NCBI GenBank assembly: GCA_036274895.1
Contig: DASUEU010000027.1
Span: 253,053 to 317,052, forward strand
Direction of reading: 5' to 3'
DNA: 64,000 nucleotides
Source: CALMKX01 sp036274895
GTDB lineage: Bacteria; Acidobacteriota; Thermoanaerobaculia; Multivoradales; SZUA-115
Shown: positions 8,351 through 15,610 of the stretch, piece by piece
Layout: each line of letters opens with the position of its first letter
How positions within the stretch are numbered: position 1 is the stretch's first letter
Position numbers and translations under genes: made by a program
The notes under the pieces: generated by a model
The model's input: only the letters and a program-made list of their open reading frames with translations
Told to the model about the DNA's origin: nothing
Database searches by the model: none

Positions 8351-9034
8351 ATGAAGTCCGGCATCGGCCTGATCGTCCGCGAGGCTCAGGAGCGTTACCT
8401 CGAGCGGCTGCTGCCCCCGCGGGATGCCATCGCCCGGGAGATCGAGGAGCTGGCGGCGGCAGAGGACGTGCCCATCGCCGACCCCGAGGTCGCCCGCTTG
8501 CTCGAGATCATGGCCCGCTCGACCCGAGCCCGCACCATCGTCGAGGTGGGCACGGCGATCGGCTACGGCGCGCTCTTTCTCGCTCGAGGTGCTCCCGAAG
8601 CACGGGTGCTGACCATCGACCGGGACGCTGAACGGCTGGCCACGGCCCGCCGCTTCCTCGAGAAGGCTGGGGTGGCCGAGCGGGTGGAACTGATCGAGGA
8701 CGACGCTCTCGCGGCCCTCACGCGCATCACCGGGCCGATCGACCTCGCCTGGGTCGACGGCGAGAAGAAGGAGTATCGCCGCTACCTCGACCTGCTGCTG
8801 CCGCAGATGTCCGTGGGCGGCACGCTGCTCTTCGACAACCTGCTCTGGAAGGGCCGTGTCGCCGAGCCTCCCGAGGAGGAGGAGGACGACGAGGCAACCG
8901 ACGCCCTCTTCGCCTTCAACGGCTACCTGATGCGCCATCCCCAGCTCGCCGCCGTGATCCTGCCCTTCGGGGATGGCCTGGGCGTGGCGACCAAGACCAA
9001 GCCTCTGATCAGCGAGCTCGGCGGGCCGTTCTAG
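8351..9034 (+). CDS. Class I SAM-dependent O-methyltransferase
   Basis: 227 aa. Belongs to the catechol/caffeoyl-CoA O-methyltransferase-like group. Motif I EVGTAIGYGALFLA binds SAM. Motif II VLTIDRDAERLATARRF ends with the acidic ribose-binding residue. The metal-site region IDLAWVDGEKKEYRRYLD and GGTLLFDNLLWKGRV is typical of the family, where the Asp and Asn coordinate a divalent cation. The N-terminal half-helix region (REAQERYLERLLPPRDAIAREIEELA) is also as expected. The methyl acceptor cannot be told from the sequence. It is 9 bases upstream of the phosphopantetheinyl transferase. Confidence 0.9.
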   Translation: MKSGIGLIVREAQERYLERLLPPRDAIAREIEELAAAEDVPIADPEVARLLEIMARSTRARTIVEVGTAIGYGALFLARGAPEARVLTIDRDAERLATARRFLEKAGVAERVELIEDDALAALTRITGPIDLAWVDGEKKEYRRYLDLLLPQMSVGGTLLFDNLLWKGRVAEPPEEEEDDEATDALFAFNGYLMRHPQLAAVILPFGDGLGVATKTKPLISELGGPF

Positions 9035-9043
9035 ACTTCCGCC

Positions 9044-9808
9044 GTGTCGGCCTTCCCCCCCAGCCGCGGCCCGGAGCCCCTCGGTCGCCCACCCGAGCCT
9101 GGCGAGATCCACGTCTGGACGGCGCGCCTGGATCCGCCGGAGCAAGAGGTGGCCGCGGCACGCCGGCTCCTCGATGCCGACGAGCTCATCCGTGCCGATC
9201 GCTTCCGCTTCGAGGTCCATCGCCGTCGCTTCACCGTGGGGAGGGCCTTCCAGCGCACCATCCTGGGCGCCTACCTCGGTCGCCCGCCGGCCTCGCTGGT
9301 CTACCTCTACGGTCCCAAGGGCAAGCCTTCCCTGGCCCCCGGCCACGGCGACGGGATCCTCGACTTCAACCTCTCGAACACCGAGGAGATGGCCCTCCTC
9401 GGGGTTACCGCGGGCCGCGAGCTGGGAGTGGACATCGAGCAGGTGCGCGCTCTCTCGGACCTCGAGGCCCTGGCGGAGCGCTTCTTCTCCGCTGCCGAGA
9501 GCCGCGTGCTGCTCGCCCTGCCCGACGCTGATCGCCCGATCGGCTTCTTCAACTGCTGGACCCGCAAGGAGGCTTACTTGAAGGCGATCGGCGACGGCCT
9601 CTCGGCACCCCTCGACGCCTTCGACGTGACGCTCGTCCCGGGCGAGCCGGCGCGGATGATCGCCCTCGAAGGCAGCCCCGAGCGCGCCGCTGCCTGGCAG
9701 CTCTTCCACCTCGAGCCGGCTACCGGGTACCTCGGTGCCGTGGCGATCGAAGGCGCGCCGCCGGCGGGCGAGTGGCGGTTGATCCTGCACCACTGGCAGC
9801 CCACCTAG
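9044..9808 (+). CDS. 4'-phosphopantetheinyl transferase (Sfp type)
   Basis: 254 aa, GTG start. Sfp-type enzymes load the phosphopantetheine arm of CoA onto acyl or peptidyl carrier proteins. The core motif LGVDIE (residues 127-132) supplies Mg-binding Asp130 and Glu132. WTRKEAYLKAIGDGL (from 172) supplies Glu176 and Lys180. The preceding FNLSHS-type motif reads FNLSNTE, so the usual His is Asn here. Two-domain length fits Sfp rather than the shorter AcpS. No carrier-protein or synthase gene lies in the window, so the partner is elsewhere. Confidence 0.92.
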   Translation: MSAFPPSRGPEPLGRPPEPGEIHVWTARLDPPEQEVAAARRLLDADELIRADRFRFEVHRRRFTVGRAFQRTILGAYLGRPPASLVYLYGPKGKPSLAPGHGDGILDFNLSNTEEMALLGVTAGRELGVDIEQVRALSDLEALAERFFSAAESRVLLALPDADRPIGFFNCWTRKEAYLKAIGDGLSAPLDAFDVTLVPGEPARMIALEGSPERAAAWQLFHLEPATGYLGAVAIEGAPPAGEWRLILHHWQPT

Positions 9809-9828
9809 AGGAGTCGGCCCGGCGAGCA

Positions 9829-11082
9829 ATGCGCGTCTTCCTCTCCTCCCTCGGCTGCAAGCTCAACCAGGCCGAAAGCGAGCGCTTCGCCCGGCAGCTT
9901 CTGGCTCGCGGCCACGCTGTCGTCGGGCAGCTCGCCGAGGCCGACGTTCACGTGGTCAATTCCTGCACGGTCACGAGCGCCGCGGCAGCGGAGTCCCGCC
10001 GCGCCGTGCGCCGCAGCCGGCGGGAGGCACCGCACGTGCGCACGGTCTTGACCGGCTGCTACGTTTCCGGCTCCCCGGCTGAGGCGGCGGCGCTCGAAGA
10101 GGCCGACCTCGTGGTGGGCAACGAGGGCAAGGAGGGTCTGGTCGATCGGGTCCACCAGGCGTTCGGCCTGCCCCTGCCTCCCGAGCTGCCGATCCCCTAC
10201 TGCCCGTTGCCCGTTGGGCGAGCCAGAGCCACGGTCAAGGTCGGCGACGGCTGTGACATGCGCTGCGCCTTCTGCATCATCCCCATCACTCGCGGCCGGG
10301 AGACCTCGCGGCCCCTGCGAGAGGTCGTGGCGGAGGTCTCGGGGCTGGTGGCGGGCGGGTATCGCGAAGTGGTGGTCACCGGGGTCCAGATCTCGGACTG
10401 GAAGGAAGGGAACCGCCGGCTCTACGACCTGGTGAGCGCCGTCATGGGGGAGACGGCCGTGCCCCGGCTGCGCTTGACCTCGATCGCCCCGTGGGGCTTC
10501 GACCGGCGGCTCCTCTCGCTATTCGCCGATCGCCGCCTCTGCCGGCACCTGCACCTCTCCCTCCAGAGCGGTGCCACCTCGACGTTGCGCCGTATGCGCC
10601 GGCCTTACTCGGCCGAGGCCTACCGCGGCCTGGTGGAGTCGATCGCGGCGGCCGTGCCAGGGATCGGTCTCACCACCGACGTGATCGTCGGCTTCCCCGG
10701 CGAGACCGAGGAGGAGCACCGTCTGTCGCGGGACTTCGTGGCGGGCCTGCCGCTGGCGAAGACCCACGTCTTCCCTTACTCCAGCCGCCCCGGCACGCCG
10801 GCGGCGAGCTTCGCCGGCCACCTCCACGGCACCGAGGTCCGCCGCCGGGCCGCCGAGATGCACCAGGTCGCCGCCCAGGTCGAGCAGCGCTTCGCTCGCT
10901 CCCAGATGGGCGAGACGCTCGAGGTCCTCTGGGAGACGTCAGAAGGCAACCGCTGGCAAGGCCACGCCGACAACTACCTGCGCGTCGAGACGGAGGCTGG
11001 GGTGCAGATCCGGAATACGGTGACGCGAACCAAGATCGTAGGTTTCACGGGGAGAGGAGCAGTGGGCATCAAGATGTACTAG
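9829..11082 (+). CDS. mtaB: tRNA N6-threonylcarbamoyladenosine-37 methylthiotransferase
   Basis: 417 aa. Radical-SAM enzyme that adds a methylthio group to t6A37 of tRNAs reading ANN codons. The N-terminal UPF0004 domain (MRVFLSSLGCKLNQAESE, VVNSCTVTSAA, TVLTGCYV) carries the three cysteines of the auxiliary cluster. The radical-SAM motif CDMRCAFCIIP gives CxxxCxxC. TTDVIVGFPGETEEE is the typical downstream strand. The C-terminal TRAM-like part ends the protein. I chose the ATG at 9829, since MRVFLSSLGCK is where family members begin. An upstream in-frame start would run into the previous gene. Confidence 0.93.
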   Translation: MRVFLSSLGCKLNQAESERFARQLLARGHAVVGQLAEADVHVVNSCTVTSAAAAESRRAVRRSRREAPHVRTVLTGCYVSGSPAEAAALEEADLVVGNEGKEGLVDRVHQAFGLPLPPELPIPYCPLPVGRARATVKVGDGCDMRCAFCIIPITRGRETSRPLREVVAEVSGLVAGGYREVVVTGVQISDWKEGNRRLYDLVSAVMGETAVPRLRLTSIAPWGFDRRLLSLFADRRLCRHLHLSLQSGATSTLRRMRRPYSAEAYRGLVESIAAAVPGIGLTTDVIVGFPGETEEEHRLSRDFVAGLPLAKTHVFPYSSRPGTPAASFAGHLHGTEVRRRAAEMHQVAAQVEQRFARSQMGETLEVLWETSEGNRWQGHADNYLRVETEAGVQIRNTVTRTKIVGFTGRGAVGIKMY

Positions 11083-11123
11083 CACTAGGAGAAATACAGC
11101 ATCCCGATGTACAATCATCGCCG

Positions 11124-12458
11124 ATGTTGGACCTCGGTGCCCTGCTCGACGAGCTCAATCCCTGGTGGAGCGATCCCGCCATCCGCCCGGGACGGGACCA
11201 TCCATTCCGGCGGGACCTCCAGCAGCGGCTCCTGCGCCGCCTGCTCGACCCCGAGGATCGACGTGCGCACCTCATCCTCGGCCCGCGACAGGTTGGCAAG
11301 ACCACGCTCCTCAAGCAGCTCATCGAAGACCTGCTCGAGCTCGGCTGGCCCCCTTCGCGGCTCGCCTACTTCGACTTCTCCGACGACCGGATCATCGGCC
11401 CACTCAGCGCTCGGCAAGTGGCCGAGGTGCTGCCTCCGGTACCCCCCGGGGGGCCTCCGAGGATCCTCTTTCTGGACGAGATCACCCGCGCGGAGCGCTG
11501 GGCCTTGTGGCTCAAGCAGATGGTCGATGCCCGTGCCTACCGCATCGTCGCCACGGACTCCGCCGCCAGCCTGCTGCGGCACGCGGACGGGGAGTCCGGC
11601 CTCGGGCGGTGGGACGAATGGCAGCTGGAGTCGTTCACGTTCGGGGAGCTGCTGGCGGTTCACAACGTGGCGGCTGAGGACCCGGCAACAGCTCTCACGC
11701 TCATGCCGAAGGTTTTCGAGCGCTATCTCGAAGTCGGTGGCTTTCCCGGCCTGATCCGTGAGCCGTCGCTGATCGAGGCTCTGCGACGACTGCGGGAGGA
11801 CACGGTGAGCCGAGCGATCCTGCGGGACCTGCTCAGGTTCGGCATCTCTCTGGGAGGGGTCCGAGATCTGTTTGTATATCTCATGCAGGACTCTGGGGCG
11901 ATCCTGAATCTCGAGCAGCTGGGCGGGGAGCTGAACGTCGATCGGCGCTCCATTGGCAGCTGGCTCGAGTACCTGGAGATGACGAAGCTGGTGCATCGAC
12001 TACCCGTGCGGGCGGATCGACCGAGAAAGCGGCTCACATCGAGGCCGAGACTCTACGCTGCCGACCCGGGCCTGATCTCGGCCTACGCTCTGCCGGCCGC
12101 CAGCAGCGAGGAGCTGCGAGCCCGAGTCTTCGAGGCCAGCGTGTTTCGTCATCTGCGCGAAGTGGTGCGTGGTACTCGTGCCGAGCTTTCCTACTTTCGA
12201 GTGGGAGAAACCGAGGAGGTCGATTTCGTCCTGGAAGGAGAGGGTGAACGAACGGCGATCGAGGTCACCTCTAGCCGAGTCGTCAAGCTGGAGAAACGTG
12301 CTCGTTTCGAGCGTGCGTGCAAACGGCTGGAGCCCAGGCGCAGGTTGCTCATCCATGGCGGCAAAGAGCAGCGGCGGGTGGACCAGCTGGAGCTCGTCCC
12401 GCTACCAGTGTTCCTGCTAGCTCCGGAGAACTGGGTCCTCCGAGGAGGTGCGCCATGA
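11124..12458 (+). CDS. AAA ATPase of the AAA_14/DUF4143 type, first gene of an accessory cassette
   Basis: 444 aa. Walker A GPRQVGKTT is at residues 53-61 and Walker B ILFLDEI at 114-120. These are followed by the WLKQMVDARAYRIVATDSAA sensor region and then a winged-helix/DUF4143-like part (GGFPGLIREP, LARDLL-like helices, GSWLEYLEMTKLVHRLP). The C-terminus has a nuclease-fold-like strand pair EEVDFVLEGEGERTAIEVTSS. The Lys usual after IEV in this family is Thr. Family members are poorly understood and often sit in accessory loci. A TACAAT box at 11110-11115, 9 bases before the ATG, would fit a leaderless transcript. The stop overlaps the next ATG (ATGA). Confidence 0.85.
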   Translation: MLDLGALLDELNPWWSDPAIRPGRDHPFRRDLQQRLLRRLLDPEDRRAHLILGPRQVGKTTLLKQLIEDLLELGWPPSRLAYFDFSDDRIIGPLSARQVAEVLPPVPPGGPPRILFLDEITRAERWALWLKQMVDARAYRIVATDSAASLLRHADGESGLGRWDEWQLESFTFGELLAVHNVAAEDPATALTLMPKVFERYLEVGGFPGLIREPSLIEALRRLREDTVSRAILRDLLRFGISLGGVRDLFVYLMQDSGAILNLEQLGGELNVDRRSIGSWLEYLEMTKLVHRLPVRADRPRKRLTSRPRLYAADPGLISAYALPAASSEELRARVFEASVFRHLREVVRGTRAELSYFRVGETEEVDFVLEGEGERTAIEVTSSRVVKLEKRARFERACKRLEPRRRLLIHGGKEQRRVDQLELVPLPVFLLAPENWVLRGGAP

Positions 12459-13630
12459 CCGAACTGCCGCTTGGGCAGATAGAGAGCGCCGAGCTGGAGC
12501 TCAAGGAAGCCGGAGCGCTACGCGACCTGCCCTCGATCAGTGCAGCCGTTGTGGCGATGCTCAATGCTGGCCGCGGCGAAGTGTGGATCGGCATCCGCCA
12601 GGAGAAGGGCGTCGGAATGGAGATCGAGCCAGTGGAGCGACCCGAAGAAGGCCTGGGCCGACTCTTGGACTGGCTTCACGAGACGATCGAGCCGAGCCTG
12701 ACGAGGGAGGAAGTAACTGCTGAGCTCGTGGGCTTGCCGCAAGGTCTCGGGGCGATTCTCCGGCTCAGCGTCAAAGGCACCCAAGGGAAACGTCCCTACT
12801 GTGCCGTCAACCGGGGAGGTCGCTTTTTCTGGCTGCGGGTCGGAGGAACAACGCGCTTGATGACGACGGACGAGCTCGCCGCGCATTTTTCCCGCAAGCG
12901 GAGTGAGGAACCCCAAGCACACCAGGTCGTCGATCAGGAAGCAAGGCGCCTCGACGAGCTGATCCAGAGCGGCTTTGGAGGCTTGTGGCTCCACCTCGAG
13001 CCGCAAGTGCCGCCTTCCCTCGACCTCGCGAGCTCCGAGCTGGAGGCTCTTCTCGAGGAGCCAGAACGGACAGGAAACCGGGCAGCTGGTGACAACTTCT
13101 TCTTTCCAGCTCTTCCCGGATCCTGGGAGCTGAAGCCCGGGAATCGGCTGGCGCTCGGGAGTCCGAGCTCGCGTCTGTTGGTGATCGAGGCGACCGGAGT
13201 GATCGATTTTCGTGTGACGATGAGATCGCTCACCGCTAGCACCGGAGCCATCGACAGCTTGCGTTTGGCGGAGCTGCCCACATCCGTCTTCCGTCTAGCC
13301 CGCGAGCTTCATCGGCAGATCGTGAAGGCACCTGAGGAAGAGCTGCTGGATGTCGAGCTCGCATTGATCGGGCTCGAGGGAATCGAGCTCGCCCCCTCTA
13401 TCTCGATGACCGGGCACCTGATGCGGCATCAGCTGGACCTACCGAGGCGACTCGACGAGGCAGGTGAAGTCCTCCGTTCGCGAAGGACGCTGTGCCTGCG
13501 CCGGCTGTACGAGAACCCTGACCGGTGCAGCTTCGAGAGCCTACGCCAGCTCTACGCTGCTGCAGGTCTCGAGGAGATCTACCTGCCCCCCGAGTTCGAC
13601 CGGCGGACGGGGCGGTTGATGATCGATTGA
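12455..13630 (+). CDS. AlbA_2/Schlafen-type putative DNA- or RNA-binding protein, second gene of the cassette
   Basis: 391 aa. The ATG at 12455 overlaps the ATPase stop and has GAGGAGG upstream. Residues about 8-140 match the AlbA_2 (Schlafen N-terminal) pattern. ESAELELKEAGALRDLP has the ELK motif, ISAAVVAMLNAGRGEVWIGI corresponds to the Af-N-GG-liiGv strand, and GKRPYCAVNRGGRFFWLRVG follows, all before a linker. The C-terminal 250 residues are not recognisable. They have beta-rich segments (NRLALGSPSSRLLVIEATGVIDFRV) and a helical end. AlbA_2 domains occur in transcription regulators and in defence proteins. Tight coupling to the ATPase suggests that the two products act together. Confidence 0.75.
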   Translation: MTELPLGQIESAELELKEAGALRDLPSISAAVVAMLNAGRGEVWIGIRQEKGVGMEIEPVERPEEGLGRLLDWLHETIEPSLTREEVTAELVGLPQGLGAILRLSVKGTQGKRPYCAVNRGGRFFWLRVGGTTRLMTTDELAAHFSRKRSEEPQAHQVVDQEARRLDELIQSGFGGLWLHLEPQVPPSLDLASSELEALLEEPERTGNRAAGDNFFFPALPGSWELKPGNRLALGSPSSRLLVIEATGVIDFRVTMRSLTASTGAIDSLRLAELPTSVFRLARELHRQIVKAPEEELLDVELALIGLEGIELAPSISMTGHLMRHQLDLPRRLDEAGEVLRSRRTLCLRRLYENPDRCSFESLRQLYAAAGLEEIYLPPEFDRRTGRLMID

Positions 13631-13645
13631 GTCCCGGCCGCCGTC

Positions 13646-14761
13646 TCAGCTCTCCCCTGCCAGCCCCAGATCCTCATAAATCGCCTCGAGCGTCCCGCGC
13701 ATGCGGGGGGCGTGGGCCGCATCCCCGGGCAGGCCGTTGAAGGCCAGGGCCACGGCGAGGCCGTGCTCGGCGTCGCCGAAGGCCGTGGAGGAGCGGTAGC
13801 CGCTGTGGCCGAAGGTGCGCGGGGAGCAGTGGCGACCATAGGCGTAGGGTACCCCCACGCCGTACTGCTTGGAGTCCGGGATGAAGCCGAGGCCCCAGTC
13901 CATGACATGGCGGAAGGTGTGGTCCAGCATGCCCACCCGGTGACGGGCGACCAGGGCCTCGACGGTCTGGGGCGTGAGCAGGCGAACCCCGTCGAGTTGC
14001 CCGCCGCCGAGCAGCATGCGGTAGAAGGTCACCAGCTGGTGCATGGGGCCGCGCCCACCGCCGGCCGGTGAAGGGTTGACGCAGGCGACCTCGCTGTCCC
14101 AGCCGAAGCGCTTGGCCTCGGGGCCGGCGGTGTCCCACGCGGCGGCCACCCGCTCGCCGTAGGCCCGGTAGCGCTCCGCCGGCATGCCGATCCAGCAGTC
14201 CGCCATCCCGAGGGGCAGGAAGATCTCGTCGCGGACGTATGCCTCGAACGGCCGGCCCGAGAGGCGGGCCACCACCTCGCCGAGGACGAACCAGCTCGGG
14301 CTGTCGTGGTAGCCGGCCTTCCGGCCCGGCTCCCACCGGGGCTCACGGCGGGCAGCGCAGATCTTGGCCACGATCTCCTCCCAGCTCGCCTCGGGCCAAC
14401 CCACGTTCAGCATGCGGAAGCCGCCGGTGTGGGTAAGGGCGTGGCGCAGGGTGATGCTCTCCTTGCCGCCCTGGGCGAACTCGGGGAGGTGGCGGGCGAT
14501 CGGGTCGTCCAGGGCCAGCAGGCCGCGCTCCCACAGCTGGCCGAGGGCCACCGCCGTCACCGGCTTGGTGGTCGAGAGCCAGAGCATCAGGTCGTCCCGC
14601 TCGAGGGCTCGCCCGGGCCGGTCCTCGCCGAGGGCCAGGTCGGCGATGAGTTCCTCGCCCCGCCAGACGGCCAGCTGGGCCCCGAGGTGGAGCCCGCGGC
14701 CGCGGGACTCCTCGATCGCCGCAACCGTGCGCGCCAAGCGGTCCGCTCCCTGGCCCCTCAT
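13646..14761 (-). CDS. Serine hydrolase of the class C beta-lactamase family
   Basis: 371 aa without a signal peptide, so probably cytoplasmic. The three active-site elements of the penicillin-binding/beta-lactamase fold are present: STTK (Ser63 nucleophile, Lys66), YHDS (Tyr151) and HSGYRSS near the C-terminus in place of KTG. This combination is typical of EstB-like esterases, D-aminopeptidases and related carboxyl-ester hydrolases more than of true antibiotic-degrading enzymes. The DTFRHVMDWGLGF and GVPYAYGRHCSPRTFGHSG blocks are family-specific. The ATG overlaps the apaH stop as ATGA, so it is translated from the same message as apaH. Confidence 0.88.
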   Translation of the reverse strand: MRGQGADRLARTVAAIEESRGRGLHLGAQLAVWRGEELIADLALGEDRPGRALERDDLMLWLSTTKPVTAVALGQLWERGLLALDDPIARHLPEFAQGGKESITLRHALTHTGGFRMLNVGWPEASWEEIVAKICAARREPRWEPGRKAGYHDSPSWFVLGEVVARLSGRPFEAYVRDEIFLPLGMADCWIGMPAERYRAYGERVAAAWDTAGPEAKRFGWDSEVACVNPSPAGGGRGPMHQLVTFYRMLLGGGQLDGVRLLTPQTVEALVARHRVGMLDHTFRHVMDWGLGFIPDSKQYGVGVPYAYGRHCSPRTFGHSGYRSSTAFGDAEHGLAVALAFNGLPGDAAHAPRMRGTLEAIYEDLGLAGES

Positions 14762-15573
14762 CGTCGCCGCATCCCGTCGCGGTTCTCGACCTGGAAGAGC
14801 CTGCCGTCGTCGAGCCGCATCGCGGTCAGGGCGCCCCCCCAGGCGCAACCGGTGTCGAGCCCGGCCACACCTGGCGCGCGGTAGAGCCCGAGGGCGGCCC
14901 AGTGGCCGAAGATCACCGTCGTCCCCTCGCCCCGGCGATGCGGCAGGTCGAACCACGGCCGGCAGCCGGGCGGTGCCTCGGCCGGGGGTCCGGCGAAGCG
15001 AGCTGGGCAGCCGGCCTCGTCCAGGGTACGCAGGTGGGCAAAGGCCCCGAGAGCGAGGCGCAGCAGCTCGGCCGGAGGATGGGCTGCGCCCCAGGCGGGC
15101 ATGGGCTCGCGTTTGACGGTGGCGAGCAGGCGGTTGCGGTCGGGGCCGGCCAGGGCCTCCTCCACCGCCCGCGCCCAACGCTCGGCCTCCGGCAGGCTCC
15201 AGGCCGGCAGCAGCCCGGCGTGGACCATTACGAAGTCCACCTCCCGGTGCATCACGGGCCGGCGGCCCAGCCAGGCGATCAATTCCGGGGCGTCCGGAGC
15301 GTCGAGCACGTGGACCGAGTTGTCCACCGGCCGCGCCGCCACCACTCCTGCGGCCATCGCGAGCAGGTTCAAGTCGTGGTTACCGAGCACCACCACCAGC
15401 CGATCATCGAGATCCCGCGCCCAGCGCAGCACCTGCGCCGAGGCCGGCCCCCGGTTGACCAGGTCCCCCACCAGCCACAGCCGGTCCGAACGCGGGTCGA
15501 AGCGGATCTCCCCCAGAAGAGCCTGGAGCGAGGCCCAGCACCCGTGCACGTCGCCGATCGCGTAGATGGCCAT
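14758..15573 (-). CDS. apaH: Symmetrical bis(5'-nucleosyl)-tetraphosphatase
   Basis: 271 aa. Hydrolyses Ap4A symmetrically to two ADP. In bacteria it also removes Np4 caps from RNA. The metallophosphoesterase motifs appear in order: GDVHG at residues 7-11 (MAIYAIGDVHGCW), LVGDLVNRGP, VVLGNHDLNLLA and MVHAGLLPAW. GHWAALG is followed by GLDTGCAWGGALTA. The start at 15573 matches the family N-terminus. The longer frame upstream is on the opposite strand of the penicillin-acylase gene and is not real. It is divergent from that gene with 37 bases between starts. Confidence 0.95.
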   Translation of the reverse strand: MAIYAIGDVHGCWASLQALLGEIRFDPRSDRLWLVGDLVNRGPASAQVLRWARDLDDRLVVVLGNHDLNLLAMAAGVVAARPVDNSVHVLDAPDAPELIAWLGRRPVMHREVDFVMVHAGLLPAWSLPEAERWARAVEEALAGPDRNRLLATVKREPMPAWGAAHPPAELLRLALGAFAHLRTLDEAGCPARFAGPPAEAPPGCRPWFDLPHRRGEGTTVIFGHWAALGLYRAPGVAGLDTGCAWGGALTAMRLDDGRLFQVENRDGMRRR

Positions 15574-15610
15574 GGCGGGCGGTAGGTTAGCAGGGGTACC
15601 ATCCCCCACC

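Noticed and set aside
7154..9829. A very long open frame on the minus strand (891 codons)
   Set aside because: It lies antisense to udk, the O-methyltransferase and the transferase gene, lacks any recognisable domain and is explained by high GC suppressing stops.
10491..11123. Upstream extension of the ATPase frame
   Set aside because: This part overlaps mtaB in another frame and reads as Arg/Pro-rich shadow. The real protein starts at ATG 11124.
13646..14761. Antibiotic-resistance beta-lactamase
   Set aside because: The STTK, YHDS and HSG motifs show the fold, but the lack of a signal peptide and of KTG suggests an esterase or peptidase instead.
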